Source of the DNA: Ditylenchus dipsaci
Taxonomy: Eukaryota; Nematoda; Chromadorea; Rhabditida; Anguinidae
Reading direction: 5' to 3'
Assembly (NCBI GenBank): GCA_004194705.1
Contig: SADC01000622.1
Location: 1-64,000 of the forward strand
DNA length: 64,000 nucleotides
Part shown: positions 41,633-53,090 of the stretch, piece by piece
Position numbering within the stretch: the stretch's first letter is position 1
Layout of the letters: the number at the start of each line of letters is the position of its first letter
The notes under the pieces: model-generated
The model's input: only the letters and a program-made list of their open reading frames with translations
Told to the model about the DNA's origin: nothing
The model's database searches: none
Translations under genes and position numbers: made by a program

Positions 41633-44600
41633 ATGTGTTACGTAGTATTGTTTTTCTGCTTAGCTTTATTAGTATTTTTAATTCTGTAAATGCAGTATGC
41701 CCTAAAAACTTGACAATGGTTGGTGGTAAGTTTCTTTACAGTCAAACCTCTCTACTATGGCACCCCAAAAATTCGTTCCCGCCTTGGGTCCGACACTTTT
41801 TTAACCGAATTTTCAAAGTCTTTTATCCATTCTGTTTGACAGTCTGGTCCCAATATCGTAAGGATTCCGATTTGCCGATCGTTTTTCAGAATTATAAAAA
41901 AATTCTTCTTAAAAAGCAAAAACTCAGTTTAAAACAGGAAAATTCAAAAATTTCTGTTTTTAAACTGAGTTTTTGCTTTTTTAGAAGAACTTTCTTTATA
42001 ATTCTGAAAACGATCTGCAAAATCGGAATCTTACGATATTTGGGACCAGACCGTCAAAACAGAAATGGCAAAAGCCTTCAAGAATAGAGGTAAAAAAAAG
42101 TGTCGGACCCAAGGCGGGAACGAACTTTTGGGTGCCATAGTAGAGAGGTTTGACTGTATCTCACAATGTTGCATAGAAAAACGTGACCAATAACTTTTTT
42201 TCAGATTGTGCCAGTAAAAATACAACGGAAAAGAAGGTAGTACTTTATAAATCTTTGTCGAAATTTTCGAAAAGTTATATCAGCTGCGGCAAAAGTTTTC
42301 GATGTTTTTTAAAGCAACGGGGTAAATACATAATCATTTTTAGCCCTAGATCTCTTCTTCAAAACAATGATTAGTTTTAAAATTTCAAAATAAATTTATA
42401 CTTAAATTGCAAAAGAAAAAATATATCCAAAAAAATCCTGCTATAGACACTTTTGTGAAATAAATTGGAAAAATCTGTCAAACCTTTTTTTGTAGCGCTT
42501 TTCAAGATCTTTCAAAATTTTGTCCAGAATTTTTTATAGTCAAAGTCTGGCCGAAAGAAGGCAGTCTAAGCATAAAGCCGCCGAAAATTCAAATTTTCAA
42601 CTTTTCCTATTTTTTATTTTTGAACATAAGTAGTCTATTTTAGTCCCTCAGTTCAACAATTTTAGTGTTTGGTCAACCAGGGTTTGTGTGAACTACCAGT
42701 GGAAAAAATAACGATGAAAAAACAGTGTCCGATTTCTAAATTTCGAAACTGTATTTTGACTGATAAATAGGATTTTTCGAACCTCAGTCAATTTAATCAC
42801 TCTTCTTGACTCCTTATTATTATTACAACAAACGATAGAATCGTGAATCCATCTGGATAAATAACATCATATCAAAATTTTGAAATAAAAAATAATAATT
42901 TTTTAAATATTGACCTGGTCCAAGCCTGATAGTTTTCAGGACTATTTCAGAACTTACCTTCTTATAGGTATTTCTAGTGATTATATATAAGTTAATATTC
43001 AAAACACGGGAACAATTTTGTAAATTTTTTTTTGAAATATTGATGCGGCAAATAATAAATTTTTTGAAATAATACCTTACTTCCGTAATTCATTCTTTGA
43101 CCCTCACTCTTGAATAAACCCCACTCTCCAAGAAGATTAAAAAAATATTTTTTGATGGTGATGATAAAGTTGATACGGTATGTTAAACAAATAATTTATC
43201 TCATATTTCACAAAAATTTTAGAATAAAGCATTAGAATAAATAAATAAAATTTAGAATAAATAAAGCACTTGTATATTAATTGATAATCAATTCTTTCTA
43301 ATATGCAGGGTGGCCCATTATAAACTCTCGAGTTTGTTTTTGCCACATCTTTTTTCTTTTTACACTTCTCGGCGAGATCTTTTATCAAAAAGGAAGAGGA
43401 GAAATATCAAATCAAATAACGGGTGCGTAATAAGTTCGGAATGGATTTTCAAAGCCCTATTTTTCAATATTTTTATTATCGCATATTTAAAACTTAGTAC
43501 CATTCGAAAGCCCTGATTCTCCTCTCACAACGACTTATCACAATTTTATTTCACTCAACAATATGACCACTATTTGCATCAATACATAAACGTAGGCGTT
43601 TTGGAAAGTCGTCGATGGCTTTCTGGGTCATCTCCTGCGGAATTGCATCCCATTCTTTTAGCAGACAAGCCTTCAGAGCAGCAATTGTTTTTGGAGCTTG
43701 GAGCATGCCTTCGATTGCAGATATGGCCAGACAAAGTAGTCCATCATCGTCAGATCGGGTGAATTTGGTGGCCAGTCACCCTTGATAGCAGCATTGTCGC
43801 AGCAGTGAGAGTCAACCTTGATGATAACCTTATAACCTTGCTCATGAAGTCGCACAATTCCGGCACGGAGATCAGCCATATCTGACAACTTTTTTTGGAC
43901 GAATGATATACCAAACGAAAAAGAAGAAACAGGGCTACACAATCATATCAAAACATCCCAGATATGATCCAAAATGATAGATAAATGACATAAAAAACCA
44001 TTCTGAACTTATTACGCACCCGTTAGTACCAAACATTTATTGTTGTCTGTGTGCTACTTTTAATAATTTTAGCTTTTCAAAAATTTATCCTTTCAAGATG
44101 CCTTAGACCAGAATAAAAAACGCAGTGCCGAACTTGAAATTTTCATGCCATTCTTTATTATTTGTCCTTCGGCGCTTAGCATAACAATTAATAGCTCTGT
44201 ACTTCGGCTATTTCTTTTTGGAAGCTGTAGAGATTCTTCCCCTCTTTGATGAACAATCGAATTGCATGAACCACTGCGTTTTTGTTCCGGTGTGTAGAAA
44301 GAAGAGAAATTTTTAAGCCGAAATTTTCAATAATGCCGAAAAGGTAACATAAATGTTTGTACGATTTGATTTGCTAATCCCCTCTCTTCCTTTTCAAAAA
44401 AAGATCTCGTCGAGACGTGTAAAAATAAGTTATGGCAAAGTTATGGCAAAAAATAAGTTATAAATAAGTTATAAATAAGTTATAAATAAGTTATAAAAAA
44501 AGTTATGGCAAAACAAACTCGGTAGATTATAATGGGCCACCCTGTATATAAGTTTTTACAGCTCTGCATTCAATGTGCATTCATCTGGACAAAAATGCTT

Positions 44601-45301
44601 ATTGTTATTCGAGACGTTATTGTTGTAAATTTTACAATATTTAAAACTTTACTTACTAAAAACATTATTTCAAATTTTCAAGGTATAGAGAAAAAATTTG
44701 GAAAGTACGTAGAGAAGCATGCCAACATTCATTGTCCTCAAGGCGAAACCAAAGAAGGATGTAGGATTTCATTTAATAAAAAACAGCAGTGAAATGACGA
44801 ATTTGTAAGATCTAAAATTCAAAAGAATGAGCTCGCATTGCGCCCATATAATTGATCTGACATTCCTAAATTAATTTTTCAATAGGTTACAGGTTCGAAT
44901 CCAGGTCGTGTTTCTGACACTTTCCCAAATAAAAAATCGATTTTTTGGAAAAAAAATGTCTGCAAACCAATATTTGGGCTTTTTCATATGGTTTTATAAG
45001 GAAAATTTTTTGGAGGAGGGGTATTTCCTACTAGAGTCCTGATTTTTAATTTCAGCTTGTGCAGCAATTCATCAAGGAGCAGCTCAACACAAATCGGAGT
45101 GCGTGCACATACATGAAAAAGCATACTGTTATAAGAAATCAGTTTGCTGTAGGTGCTTTTTGTAATGCTTCAAAATTTGTAAAAAATTCGAACCACTTAG
45201 GTCCCACAACAAACATCAAAAAGCAGCAAGCAGCAATCGAAAAGCTCCAGCAGCAGCAACTAAGACCGGAAAACAATTATAAAATCTGTGAAAAGGAGTG
45301 A
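41633..45301 (+). CDS. secreted cysteine-rich protein with repeated C-x-H/AYCY modules, six exons
   Basis: Exons: 41633/41635-41725, 42205-42321, 44562-44624, 44683-44760, 45056-45148, 45201-45301. Every internal junction is GT-AG and phase 1, and the joined frame of roughly 180 codons is open. Exon 1 gives a signal peptide (RSIVFLLSFISIFNSVNA) then VCPKNL. The mature part has about 15 Cys. Exon 2: DCASKNTTEKK and SCGKSFRCF. Exon 3: MCIHLDKNAYCYSRRYC. Exon 4: KHANIHCPQGETKEG. Exon 5: HKSECVHIHEKAYCYKKSVC. Exon 6 is a Lys/Gln-rich tail ending KICEKE. Exons 3 and 5 repeat a C-[IV]-H-x(4)-A-Y-C-Y-x(4)-C module, each followed by Cys at the next exon start. The ATG at 41633 is one base out of frame with the signal peptide, so an indel or an upstream start exon is needed. 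Family not recognised; an extracellular role is inferred. Confidence 0.7.
41739..42156. mobile_element. Tigger-like MITE filling intron 1
   Basis: TA|CAGTCAAACCTCTCTACTAT to AGTAGAGAGGTTTGACTG|TA, 418 bp. The mirrored subterminal block is TTCGTTCCCGCCTTGGGTCC / GACACTTTTTTAACC. It occupies all but about 60 bases of the 479-bp first intron of the cysteine-rich gene. Confidence 0.9.
42330..43300. other. intron 2 of the cysteine-rich gene, 5' part; nothing recognised
   Basis: AT-rich intronic sequence with no exon, RNA gene or clear repeat boundary before the mariner-type element at 43306. Confidence 0.5.
43306..44544. mobile_element. Tc1/mariner-like MITE in intron 2, host of a nested element
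   Basis: CAGGGTGGCCCATTATAAAC (43306) and ATAATGGGCCACCCTG|TA (44544) are inverted ends. ACACTTCTCGGCGAGATCTT is mirrored by AAGATCTCGTCGAGACGTGT near 44402. A GTTATAAATAA tandem of about 12 bp units (44440-44500) lies near the right end. Confidence 0.8.
43419..44023 (-). mobile_element. nested Tc1/mariner element with fused N- and C-terminal transposase remnants
   Basis: ACGGGTGCGTAATAAGTTCG and CGAACTTATTACGCACCCGT-type ends, flanked by TA (43417-43418; 44024-44025). On the minus strand (about 43673-43880) a start-like MADLRAGIVRLHEQGYKV runs into KGDWPPNSPDLTMMDYFV and LQSKACSK. The first is the DNA-binding N-terminus, the second the block around the last catalytic residue of Tc1/mariner transposases. 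The middle, including the first two catalytic Asp residues, is deleted while the frame stays open. Confidence 0.85.
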
Positions 45302-45309
45302 TTTTCATG

Positions 45310-46990
45310 ATAAGAGTTTTAGTTCACCGCTTTTTTTTGCGTTGAGTAAGTGTTCTGCTTAAAAATTAATATAAAAGTTTTTTGGTTTGACTTTTCTGTT
45401 ATAAACATTCTCGCTATTTTTACTAAAAAAATATTACTGCATTTGATGATGAATGGCTGTTGTCTTTTCTGACGGAGAGGGCACCAGATCATTTTTAGAC
45501 CATTTTATCTTCACAGTTTTAAAAAAAAATCTGACGGCGGGCTGGGTGGAGGAGCACGGCGCAGAGTGCGCCCGGAAAAATTTGGGAAAATTGGGGAGCG
45601 TCTTTTTGAAAATTGAGTTCCTTGAAATTCTATATTATAAGTTGAAATAGCGATGAAGTTGTAATATGAAATGAAAATAAATGGAAAATTTTGCACACTG
45701 CTGTAAGTTACTCCGGAGCCCGGCGCAATTGTTTCGCATTTTTCTCCCGGCGCCATATTTTTGCCATGGTGCGCGCGCCGATTTTCTTGGCCACACAAGT
45801 ATGCACGTGCATCTCCTCTCTGCAACCACACCTTGGGTACGCCCCTGAAGTGATCATATTGAAGACGATCATGTAACTATAATCACCGCGATCACTATAA
45901 TCACAGTGTCACTAAAACCATAATGGACAAGGGTACCAAGGCATTTTTTAATAAAAAAACAACAGGGGAAACGAAGACATATTTGGCAAAAGATAGTGGG
46001 ATAAAAGTTTGATAGAACCTAATGGGATCAAGCCTTATCAAAATGCATAAGTCTCCCCTGTTGATTTTGAAGGTTATGATTTCAACCAAAATGTTAATAG
46101 GTACAATAACTCTATAGCCATAATGGACAAGCGGGACCAAGTCATTTAAAAAAACAATAGGAAGGACTAAAGTATATTTTGACACCGAATTATTCACTTC
46201 AACGTTGTATAGTTTATAAAAATTTCAGTTGTAAAAAATATACTGCTATTTATATAAAAAGATTACTGTATTCTCTCTATTAGTTCCACATGTGGGATTA
46301 TTTTTTCAATCGTCCGAAAATCGGAAAAATTTGGGGTCGATCTCGAGATTTTCAGGTTCTCAACCGAAATCTGAAAAGTGGAATCAATAGAGCTCGTGGG
46401 AGTTAAGAAATGCGATAAACAGCTTTGCTAAATTTCTGAAAATTTTTCTACCCCCAAGGGGCGGGTGACAAAATTTTTCAGAAAAAATTAAATTTTTCTT
46501 ATTCAGAAAGTGTTCAGAAATGCTGCTCGTACCTTGTTGTGCAGAAAAAATGAGTTTAGGGGGGGGGTGATTTTGGGTCACTTTTTAAAAAATCCGAGTA
46601 TGGGGTGGGGACTAAAGAAGTGCCCGAAAATGTTATCGCGGTTATTTTGAACTACTGTTTAGGTGGCAAAAACTATTTTGAAAAGTATCCCAAACACACT
46701 ATTGAGTAGCTCTGTTATTTCTCTTCAAGATCTGCTATGATATTTATGTGGCTCATTTTCAAAGCCAGAGTTCAAATTCAAACAGCTGTAAGACCATTTA
46801 AAGATGACAAGCTTCGGCTACCAGACAATTTCTAATATTGTATAAACTAAAATATATATGACTGTTTTTAGAATTTGTCGCGCGACCTTTAATATCAATG
46901 TTAATTAATATTAAATATTAATTAAAGACCTATAATATTTTTCGGTTAATTCGGCGAAACAACTAAAATTTTCATAGTTATATAAAAAAA
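45310..46990. other. no gene seen; repeat fragments
   Basis: 45905-46190 holds diverged GCCTTGGTCC-family pieces (ATAATGGACAAGNGGGACCAA repeated). 46268-46620 starts with an ACCGTATTCTC-type end fragment (CTGTATTCTCTCTATTAG). 45530-45790 is locally GC-richer (GCGGGCTGGGTGGAGGAGCA; GCGCGCGCCG) with no recognised gene. Confidence 0.4.
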
Positions 46991-47105
46991 TTAGTCAGAT
47001 AACCACATTTTTTCAGACAAATCAGTGATTAAGTTGTTTTGAAAAACATTCCACTGTTAATCTGTAGTGTGAGCGCCCTCTGTTTCTTTGATAATAAGTG
47101 ACTCA

Positions 47106-50100
47106 TTAGTTTAGCTCGTTTTCATATAGTTCATCATCATTAGCCAAGTATTTACCGACCAAGTAAATGGTGAAGAAGTAACTGCCACAAGCAGTTGGGC
47201 TATTGAATCGCTAAATAAAAAAATCTTAAATTAGAGAAACCATTTTTCATGTTTTTTACTAACCGTAATTTTTCCGCCCTAATCTAACTTTTTCGTTTAA
47301 AGTGACAGTTGACTGTTAACCATTACGAATATTGCATAACGAAGTTGAATGCAAAAACCAATGTGACACCAACTTTTTTCCGTAGGCTACTAAAAATTAA
47401 TAATTTTGTAGGTGAATTTTGGTATTTACTGCGAAACCAAGAAAAAATCAATATGATCAATCAATGTGTTTTAAAAAAGTGCAAAAAACATTTTTTATGC
47501 CAAAGGGACTATCTTTTATGTGAGGATCTTTTCGGCCGGAGTACACTATCTGCACCTGGCCAAATCAAGTTTTTAACTGTATACAAGGCAGTTTTAGACC
47601 GTGAAAACAAAGAAAAACAAACAATAGTGTGAAACAATATTTGGGGCCCGTAGAGACATTTTGGAAGAAAAATTGACCAAAATTTGACATTTTGCCTTGA
47701 GGAGTTTTTCATGCGGAAGGCCACTTGAAAAATCTTGATTTGTATAACACAGTTAACAAAACAATGTTCAAATTATGTATTTTTACGTTATCCAGGTACT
47801 CTTTTCTGGTGGTTTACTTTGGTATCCCTCGTCAAAAGTTAATTTTGGTCAAAATTTGTTCTCCAACATGTCTTTCCTAAGCGCTAAAAAATACGTTTTC
47901 TATTTGTTTCACTGTCTAAAAACTGCCTTAGACATAGTTAAAGGGGCATGCTGGCCGCCGATGGGAATATTTTTGAAGGCGGATACCAAGTCAATTAAAA
48001 AAAAATCATTTTTGAATGCAACTTTGTTGAGTATGATTTTGTGATGAGTTAGAAAGAACTTTGTGACTGAATAATAGCATAGGTGGCTCAGTGGGAAAGC
48101 ATCGGCCTATTGTGAGAGTCGGTCGTCATTTCGATTCCGATTGAGAGCAGCATTTTTTCTAGACTTTAACAAAAATGCAATATTTTGAATTCTCGTTTAG
48201 TTTCACTGGTATCGCGTTTCGATATTCCAATAGCCGACGGCATGCCACTTTAAAATCCGATTTTGGACAGGTACAGATACGAGGTGTCTCAAAAGTATGG
48301 GCATTTTTTGAAAAATTCGCGCAAAACTGTCTGAATCTCTAATTTTCTGAAATTTTTCTTGTTCTGCCCCATAAAACCATTTTTTTTTAATGGAAATGAG
48401 ATAACAATGACAAATAAATTCGCTGTGTTCTTAAAATCAATTTTGTGCAGATTTCCGAAAAAAAATCGGGAATCGACCGGCAAGCGGCCACGTACGCAAA
48501 ATTTTAAAAAATATCCAATAGTTTTGAACACTCTGTAGTTTACTTTAGCCGTTCTTTTTGTCTTGGTCTGCCCTGTTCGTAAAACTCAAAGGGGGCATGC
48601 TCGTCGCCTATGGAATGTTTCGAAAGGCGGATGCAGGTCAATTCAAAAACCAATTATTTTGAATTGCAAATTTTGTTGAGTACTCTTCCGGCAATATACA
48701 GAGTGTGTCAGAATTACGCGGCACTTTTTTCAAAATTTTGTATTAAATGAAGAACGCATCTTCTTGTTGAATTTCGACCGCTAAGTTTGCTATTATTGCG
48801 TTCAAGCTGCTTATTTATGTTTTCAGGCTCTCAAGCGTGCTTGCAAGTGAAGTGGTCATATCTGGACTTGGACACAATCAACAAACCATGAGGACTTTCC
48901 AGGATGAATCAATGCTTGTATTTTGAGAGATCATTTGTTATTATGTATACTGTCTGTTGTTGTTGAATTTTGTGGGCGGAACAAAAACTGTTCAGGGATT
49001 GTTAAACGTTGGCTTTTCATAAGTGTGTCGTTAGATGAGCAAAAGCGTGTGTCTAGTTTACAGCTCGGGCAAGGAGCTACCTCGCCAAATTTTGTAAAAC
49101 TGGGCGTAATTCTGACACACTCTGTATAACGTGAAACGGTTCGACTACTAAAAAAATACGGGGCTCAGTGGTAAAGCCTTTATTTGCCGCGGGAGTCGTC
49201 CGTTGGTTCAATTCCGTTGGATGCAATATTTTTTCGTTGAGTTTCACTAAAAACACGAAATTTTATTTTTCGTTCAAATTCACTGGTACCCGCCTTTCAA
49301 AAAATTTCCATCGGCGACGAGCATGCCTCTTTAATTTCCAGCCACATACGAAGAGTATTTGCAGCGAAGCTTTCAAATACCATCGATATTGTCGGCGCAA
49401 AAGGTGTGAAATAGACAAAAAGTAAAAAGAATTGTCTTAGGGAAAAAATACTCTTTGGAGTATATCTTTAAACCTTTTTTACTAAGCAACTCGATGATTC
49501 TGAAACAGAATTTCAGTTCAGCTCAGTCGATTTGCTACTCCTTATAACACCACAGTTTTTTTGAAACGCAGCGACATTCCGAATTATGCATTTTCACTCC
49601 GAAAAGATTCAAAAATTGTTTTTTCAAACTATTTTTGGTTTGAATCTAAAATTTTATCGAAATTCCGAACCATCAACTCGCCAAGCTCAAAGTTGCTTGA
49701 CACTCATCTTAAAACATGAAAGAGCAAAAATCAAGACTGAGCTGGTTCAGAGTGCAGCTGACTCTTAAATAAAACCTTTTCAATTATTGTGCTCACCATC
49801 TAAGTAAAAGGCGACATAGTTTACAAACAGCTTTCTAGTGTCAATTCCCCAACAAGGGCACCCAAACTATAACAAATTTTGAGTAGTTAATATTTTTCAG
49901 AACTTTTTACAAAAAATGAATGAAAATAGCGTTTGACCAGAATACAAAACTTAAAAAAAGTTGCTTGCCTCGATCAGTAGTTGAACAAGTTGCTTGGCTC
50001 TATTGAATGAAGCCTTCTTTTTAAATGAGTGTGCTTGTCAAAACTGAGCCTCATTTGCTTGCCCAGTCTGCAGTAAGAAAATCAGCCAAATCTCAACATC

Positions 50101-53090
50101 GAAGCATGTGTAGAAATAGTTCAGCTTTACGCCTGCACAGTTCAAAAACAAAGCATGATTAATCAAAATGCTCGTGTCTTTAATATCTTTCTCTACTTTC
50201 GACATCCAGTTCACCCTGACAGTGGTGCAGTCCATTGAATATCTCAGTAAATGATTGAGGAGGACTATTTACGTATTTTCCTGATAAAATTCTTATAGTC
50301 ATTTTTTCCTTCTGCCCAAGCAGAACGCCAAGCAGAACGAAAATTATTCAGGCCGTGAATGGGCAAAATCGTAATGTATGTAGGGTCAAAATGTGAATAA
50401 CCGTCATTTAAACGCAATACAGCAATATTGATAAGAATACTTGCTGGTCCAAACTAATTTTCAAGTTATCAAGAATTAGGAAAGGAGCCTCAGGAAAAAT
50501 AGTGGTTAATAACTAAATTAAACTGGCGATTGACCATAAGCAGTTTAAGAAGTGTCCATCTATCAAAATAGGCCAAAATATCTTGGATGATTCATTTGCA
50601 ATCAATCTAAAAATGTGTGTAAATTAATAAATAAGTATATCGGCACTTACTAGGAATCCGTACACTCTAAATGCACCTCCTCCACAAAGAGTTGAGTTCT
50701 CTAACCATTTCTATGCTTAGACAGCTCATACTCTTTGAAAGGCAGGTGCACTTGGGGTGCTGTACAGGAAACCCTCAAAATTATTTTTTCTTGCAAAAGA
50801 GTTCATTGAGAGATGATTTTTATATTATTTTCGTGAATCATCCTGAAAAAGTACAATGAAATGCTGCCTTTTTTAGATCAAATCAAAGATTACAGGGTTC
50901 ACTGAATCTGCCGAAAAAACTATGAATTGTACAGTTAACTCTTGTTAAACTGGCACCCCTCTCAAGTTCGTTCCCGCTAGGTCCGATACTTTTTTACCTC
51001 AATTGTGAAGCTTTTTGCCAGTTGTCTTCTGCCAGTCTAGTCCGAAATATCGTAAGGATTCTGACCCTAGCCGGTCGGACCCTAGGCGAGAACGAACGTG
51101 AGGGGGGGAGGGGGTGCCAGTTTAACGAGAGTTGACTGTAATAGATATTGAGTACAGTCGGACCTGGATAGACGACACCTCAATTAAACGTACACCCTCA
51201 TAACTTTTCTCATGCTCGGCTGATTTTGAACGCGTATTTGCAACTTTGAACGAATATTCTGTGTTAAATATCAAATGAACACTTCAAAAAAAATTGGGAT
51301 GTTTTAGTTGGAATAAAGCAACCTTACCCCTAATAAATGGACACCCGATAAAAAGACACTTTTACGCCCAGTCCGTCCAATAAAGTTACCTACGTGAAGA
51401 AGAACTACGCCGGTCCCGCTATTCTGAAGCTTAGCGATGCTCTGGATGAAGTCTTTTTATAGAGCGACAGAAGAATAAATCTCAGAGTCAGGTCAACGAT
51501 TTCTTTCCAGTTGTTTAATTTATGATTTGTTTGAAATAAACTTCTTTATACTGAATGCACTGGTATTTGTCTCGGTTATGCAATTACCGTAATCCTCTAA
51601 TAGAGCCCCCCTCTCTAATAGAGCCCCCCCCTCGATTTTTGACTAGAGTTTCAGAGTTAGCACCATTTTTGATTGACAATCTCAAGATTTTTCAGGGATT
51701 GAAAATAAGCCCCGGGGCTCTATTAGAGAATTTACGGTACTGTTGTTATTCAGTTTGAAAAATTTTTATATGCATACACCTTTGATAAACGGATAACCCT
51801 GATAGACGAACACGTTTCGTTGGTCCCAAGGGGTGTCCATTTATCCAGGTTCGACTGTATTTGTTTTCGGCAAGTTCAGTGAACTCTGTGACTCAATTTT
51901 TTTAGGTGATCCAAAAATGGGCATCACTTCATTATAAAAAAATGAGGTCGTTTTTTTTGCAGAAAGTTTGTCCCCCTTTAGTAGAACCCAAAAAACACTT
52001 TTTTAGCATTTTCCATGTTTTTTTTGGCATGAGATTTGTAAATTGTAAATTAATCCCCTAATGGATACAGGTCTTGAATCCCGGTGGTGGGCAAGCTATA
52101 TTTTTCCTGGTTCAAGTAGTTTTTTAATGGAACAGTAAACTCGAGGGTGGAATAGTGAGGCCACCTAAAACCTGTTATAAACGAGTTTCCCCCTTCAGAA
52201 TCTTTTAATACTTAATACATAATCCTTTAATCATACCATCGATCGGAGAAGCGCCAGTTCTCGAGTACTTTCAGACCTCGTAGTACAAGTGGTAGTCCAA
52301 ATCACGTAGTATTTAGTGACTGTATTTAGGAATAAACACTCAGGTGATAATTTTAGACAGCATTAATTTCGATACTTAGGTAAAAGTAGATCAATACCAA
52401 TGAGTAAATATTTGACGCACTTTATTTTTTTATTCAAATTTGGACGAATTGACTTTGGACGAACAGAATTTTGGACAAATGGAATTTTGGACGAACTGAT
52501 TTTGGACGAATCGTCGTTGGACAAAACTGGATGGCGGACGAAATGCCATGGCACCCTGTTCCACAGTTCGGGATTAACGCGTTAATCAAAATCAAACAGA
52601 ATACAAAAATTTTGAATATTCGACAAGCCTAGTCAAAAGCTTGTATTTCACCAGTGAGGTTTCAGAGTGGCGTTACAGTAGCGGTAAAATCTATCCTTTG
52701 TATTTTCGAAGACACAATTTAGGAATCATAGGGTACTAGGGTAGCTTTTTAGTGATGTTTATGATGTTTATAAATATTTTTATTAAAGTCAAAGAGCTTA
52801 CCATTATCTCAATAAGAATTTTTGATAAAATAAATATAGAAGCTGTTTAATTTGATGAGGATTACTAATAATTAATTTCAACCTGAAATGAAATTTTGTA
52901 GAATGAAACATTTTTAAAAGTTTTAATCAAAAATATGCTTTGTTGTGAAAAAATTAAATGTTAAGAAATAGATGTCATAGTTATCAATAACTTAATGTTT
53001 ATATTATATTTTAAACCTATTTACAACCCAATCAAATTCTTCTTTGTCTTTCTTTATCTGTGTGTTGATGTCTTGTAAGTAAATGGAGAA
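47106..53090 (-). CDS. unrecognised duplicated gene, copy A (minus strand)
   Basis: The last exon, 47106-47210 (acceptor tatttag, stop TAA), reads RFNSPTACGSYFFTIYLV, GKYLANDDELYENELN. An upstream coding block at about 49980-50280 reads DTSILINHALFLNCAGVK, LNYFYTCFDVE. Another, from 50606 downward, reads SKIFWPILIDGHFLNCLW and FPEAPFLILDNLKI. A possible further exon at 50671-50860 includes STLCGGGAFRVYG or, in another frame, VHLPFKEYELSKH. All of these except the 50671-50860 exon have counterparts in copy B. The intron between the last exon and the 50 kb block holds two tRNA-bearing TTAA elements. Family not recognised; the hydrophobic stretches suggest a membrane protein but this is weak. 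Frameshifts are present. Confidence 0.5.
47938..48253. mobile_element. TTAA element carrying a tRNA-like sequence (copy 3)
   Basis: TTAA|AGGGGCATGCTGGCCGCCGA (47938) and GGCATGCCACT|TTAA (48250-48253). Internal A box TGGCTCAGTGG (48084-48094) and B-box-like ATTTCGATTCC (48128-48138) are spaced as in a tRNA gene. Confidence 0.8.
48273..48535. mobile_element. Tc1/mariner-like short element
   Basis: TA|CAGATACGAGGTGTCTCAAA and TTTTGAACACTCTG|TA ends. The segment AAAAATCGGGAATCGACCGG / CAAGCGGCCACGTACGC recurs at 39588-39640, so a fragment of the same family lies just before the 39.7 kb element. Confidence 0.6.
48586..49334. mobile_element. TTAA element carrying a tRNA-like sequence (copy 4), split by a mariner MITE
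   Basis: AGGGGGCATGCTCGTCGCC (left, flank TCAA) and GAGCATGCCTCT|TTAA (49331-49334). A box GGGCTCAGTGG (49161-49171) and B box TGGTTCAATTCC (49204-49215). A TA-flanked element (48699-49124) interrupts it. Confidence 0.8.
48699..49124. mobile_element. Tc1/mariner-like element nested in the tRNA-bearing element
   Basis: TA|CAGAGTGTGTCAGAATTACG and GCGTAATTCTGACACACTCTG|TA. The interior (48923-49080) has degraded frames (e.g. GIVKRWLFISVSLDEQKR) that may be transposase remnants, but no domain is certain. Confidence 0.75.
49338..49410 (+). other. possible lone exon resembling exon 4 of the cysteine-rich gene
   Basis: After an acceptor-like ttccag the frame SEAFKYHRYCRRKRCEIDKK loosely resembles the K-H-x-x-x-x-C region of exon 4 of the 41.6 kb gene. 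Similarity is weak, and no neighbouring module was found. Confidence 0.15.
50932..51138. mobile_element. Tigger-like MITE (GTTAAACTGGCACC type)
   Basis: TA|CAGTTAACTCTTGTTAAACT to AACGAGAGTTGACTG|TA, with mirrored GTTCGTTCCCGC / GTCCGATACTTTTT subterminal block. Confidence 0.85.
51155..51857. mobile_element. Tigger-like MITE (GATAGACGA type) with nested element
   Basis: TA|CAGTCGGACCTGGATAGACG to TTATCCAGGTTCGACTG|TA, about 700 bp. A TIR element with ACCGTAATCCTC / GAATTTACGGT ends is nested at 51588-51738. Confidence 0.85.
51588..51738. mobile_element. nested ACCGTA-type TIR element
   Basis: ACCGTAATCCTCTAATAGAG and CTCTATTAGAGAATTTACGGT are inverted; AGAGCCCCCC repeats lie at the left. 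Confidence 0.75.
51900..52350. other. no gene; B-box-like tRNA fragment near 52066-52090
   Basis: GATACAGGTCTTGAATCCCG GTGG resembles a tRNA T-arm. It sits between GTTTGTCCCCCTTTA and GTTTCCCCCTTC, which might be degraded TTAA-element ends. Confidence 0.3.
52430..52548. repeat. TTGGACGAA minisatellite
   Basis: Six or seven imperfect units of about 18 bp (TTTGGACGAAYTGAWTT), giving an open plus-strand frame of DFGRTEFW / ILDELILDES type. Confidence 0.75.
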
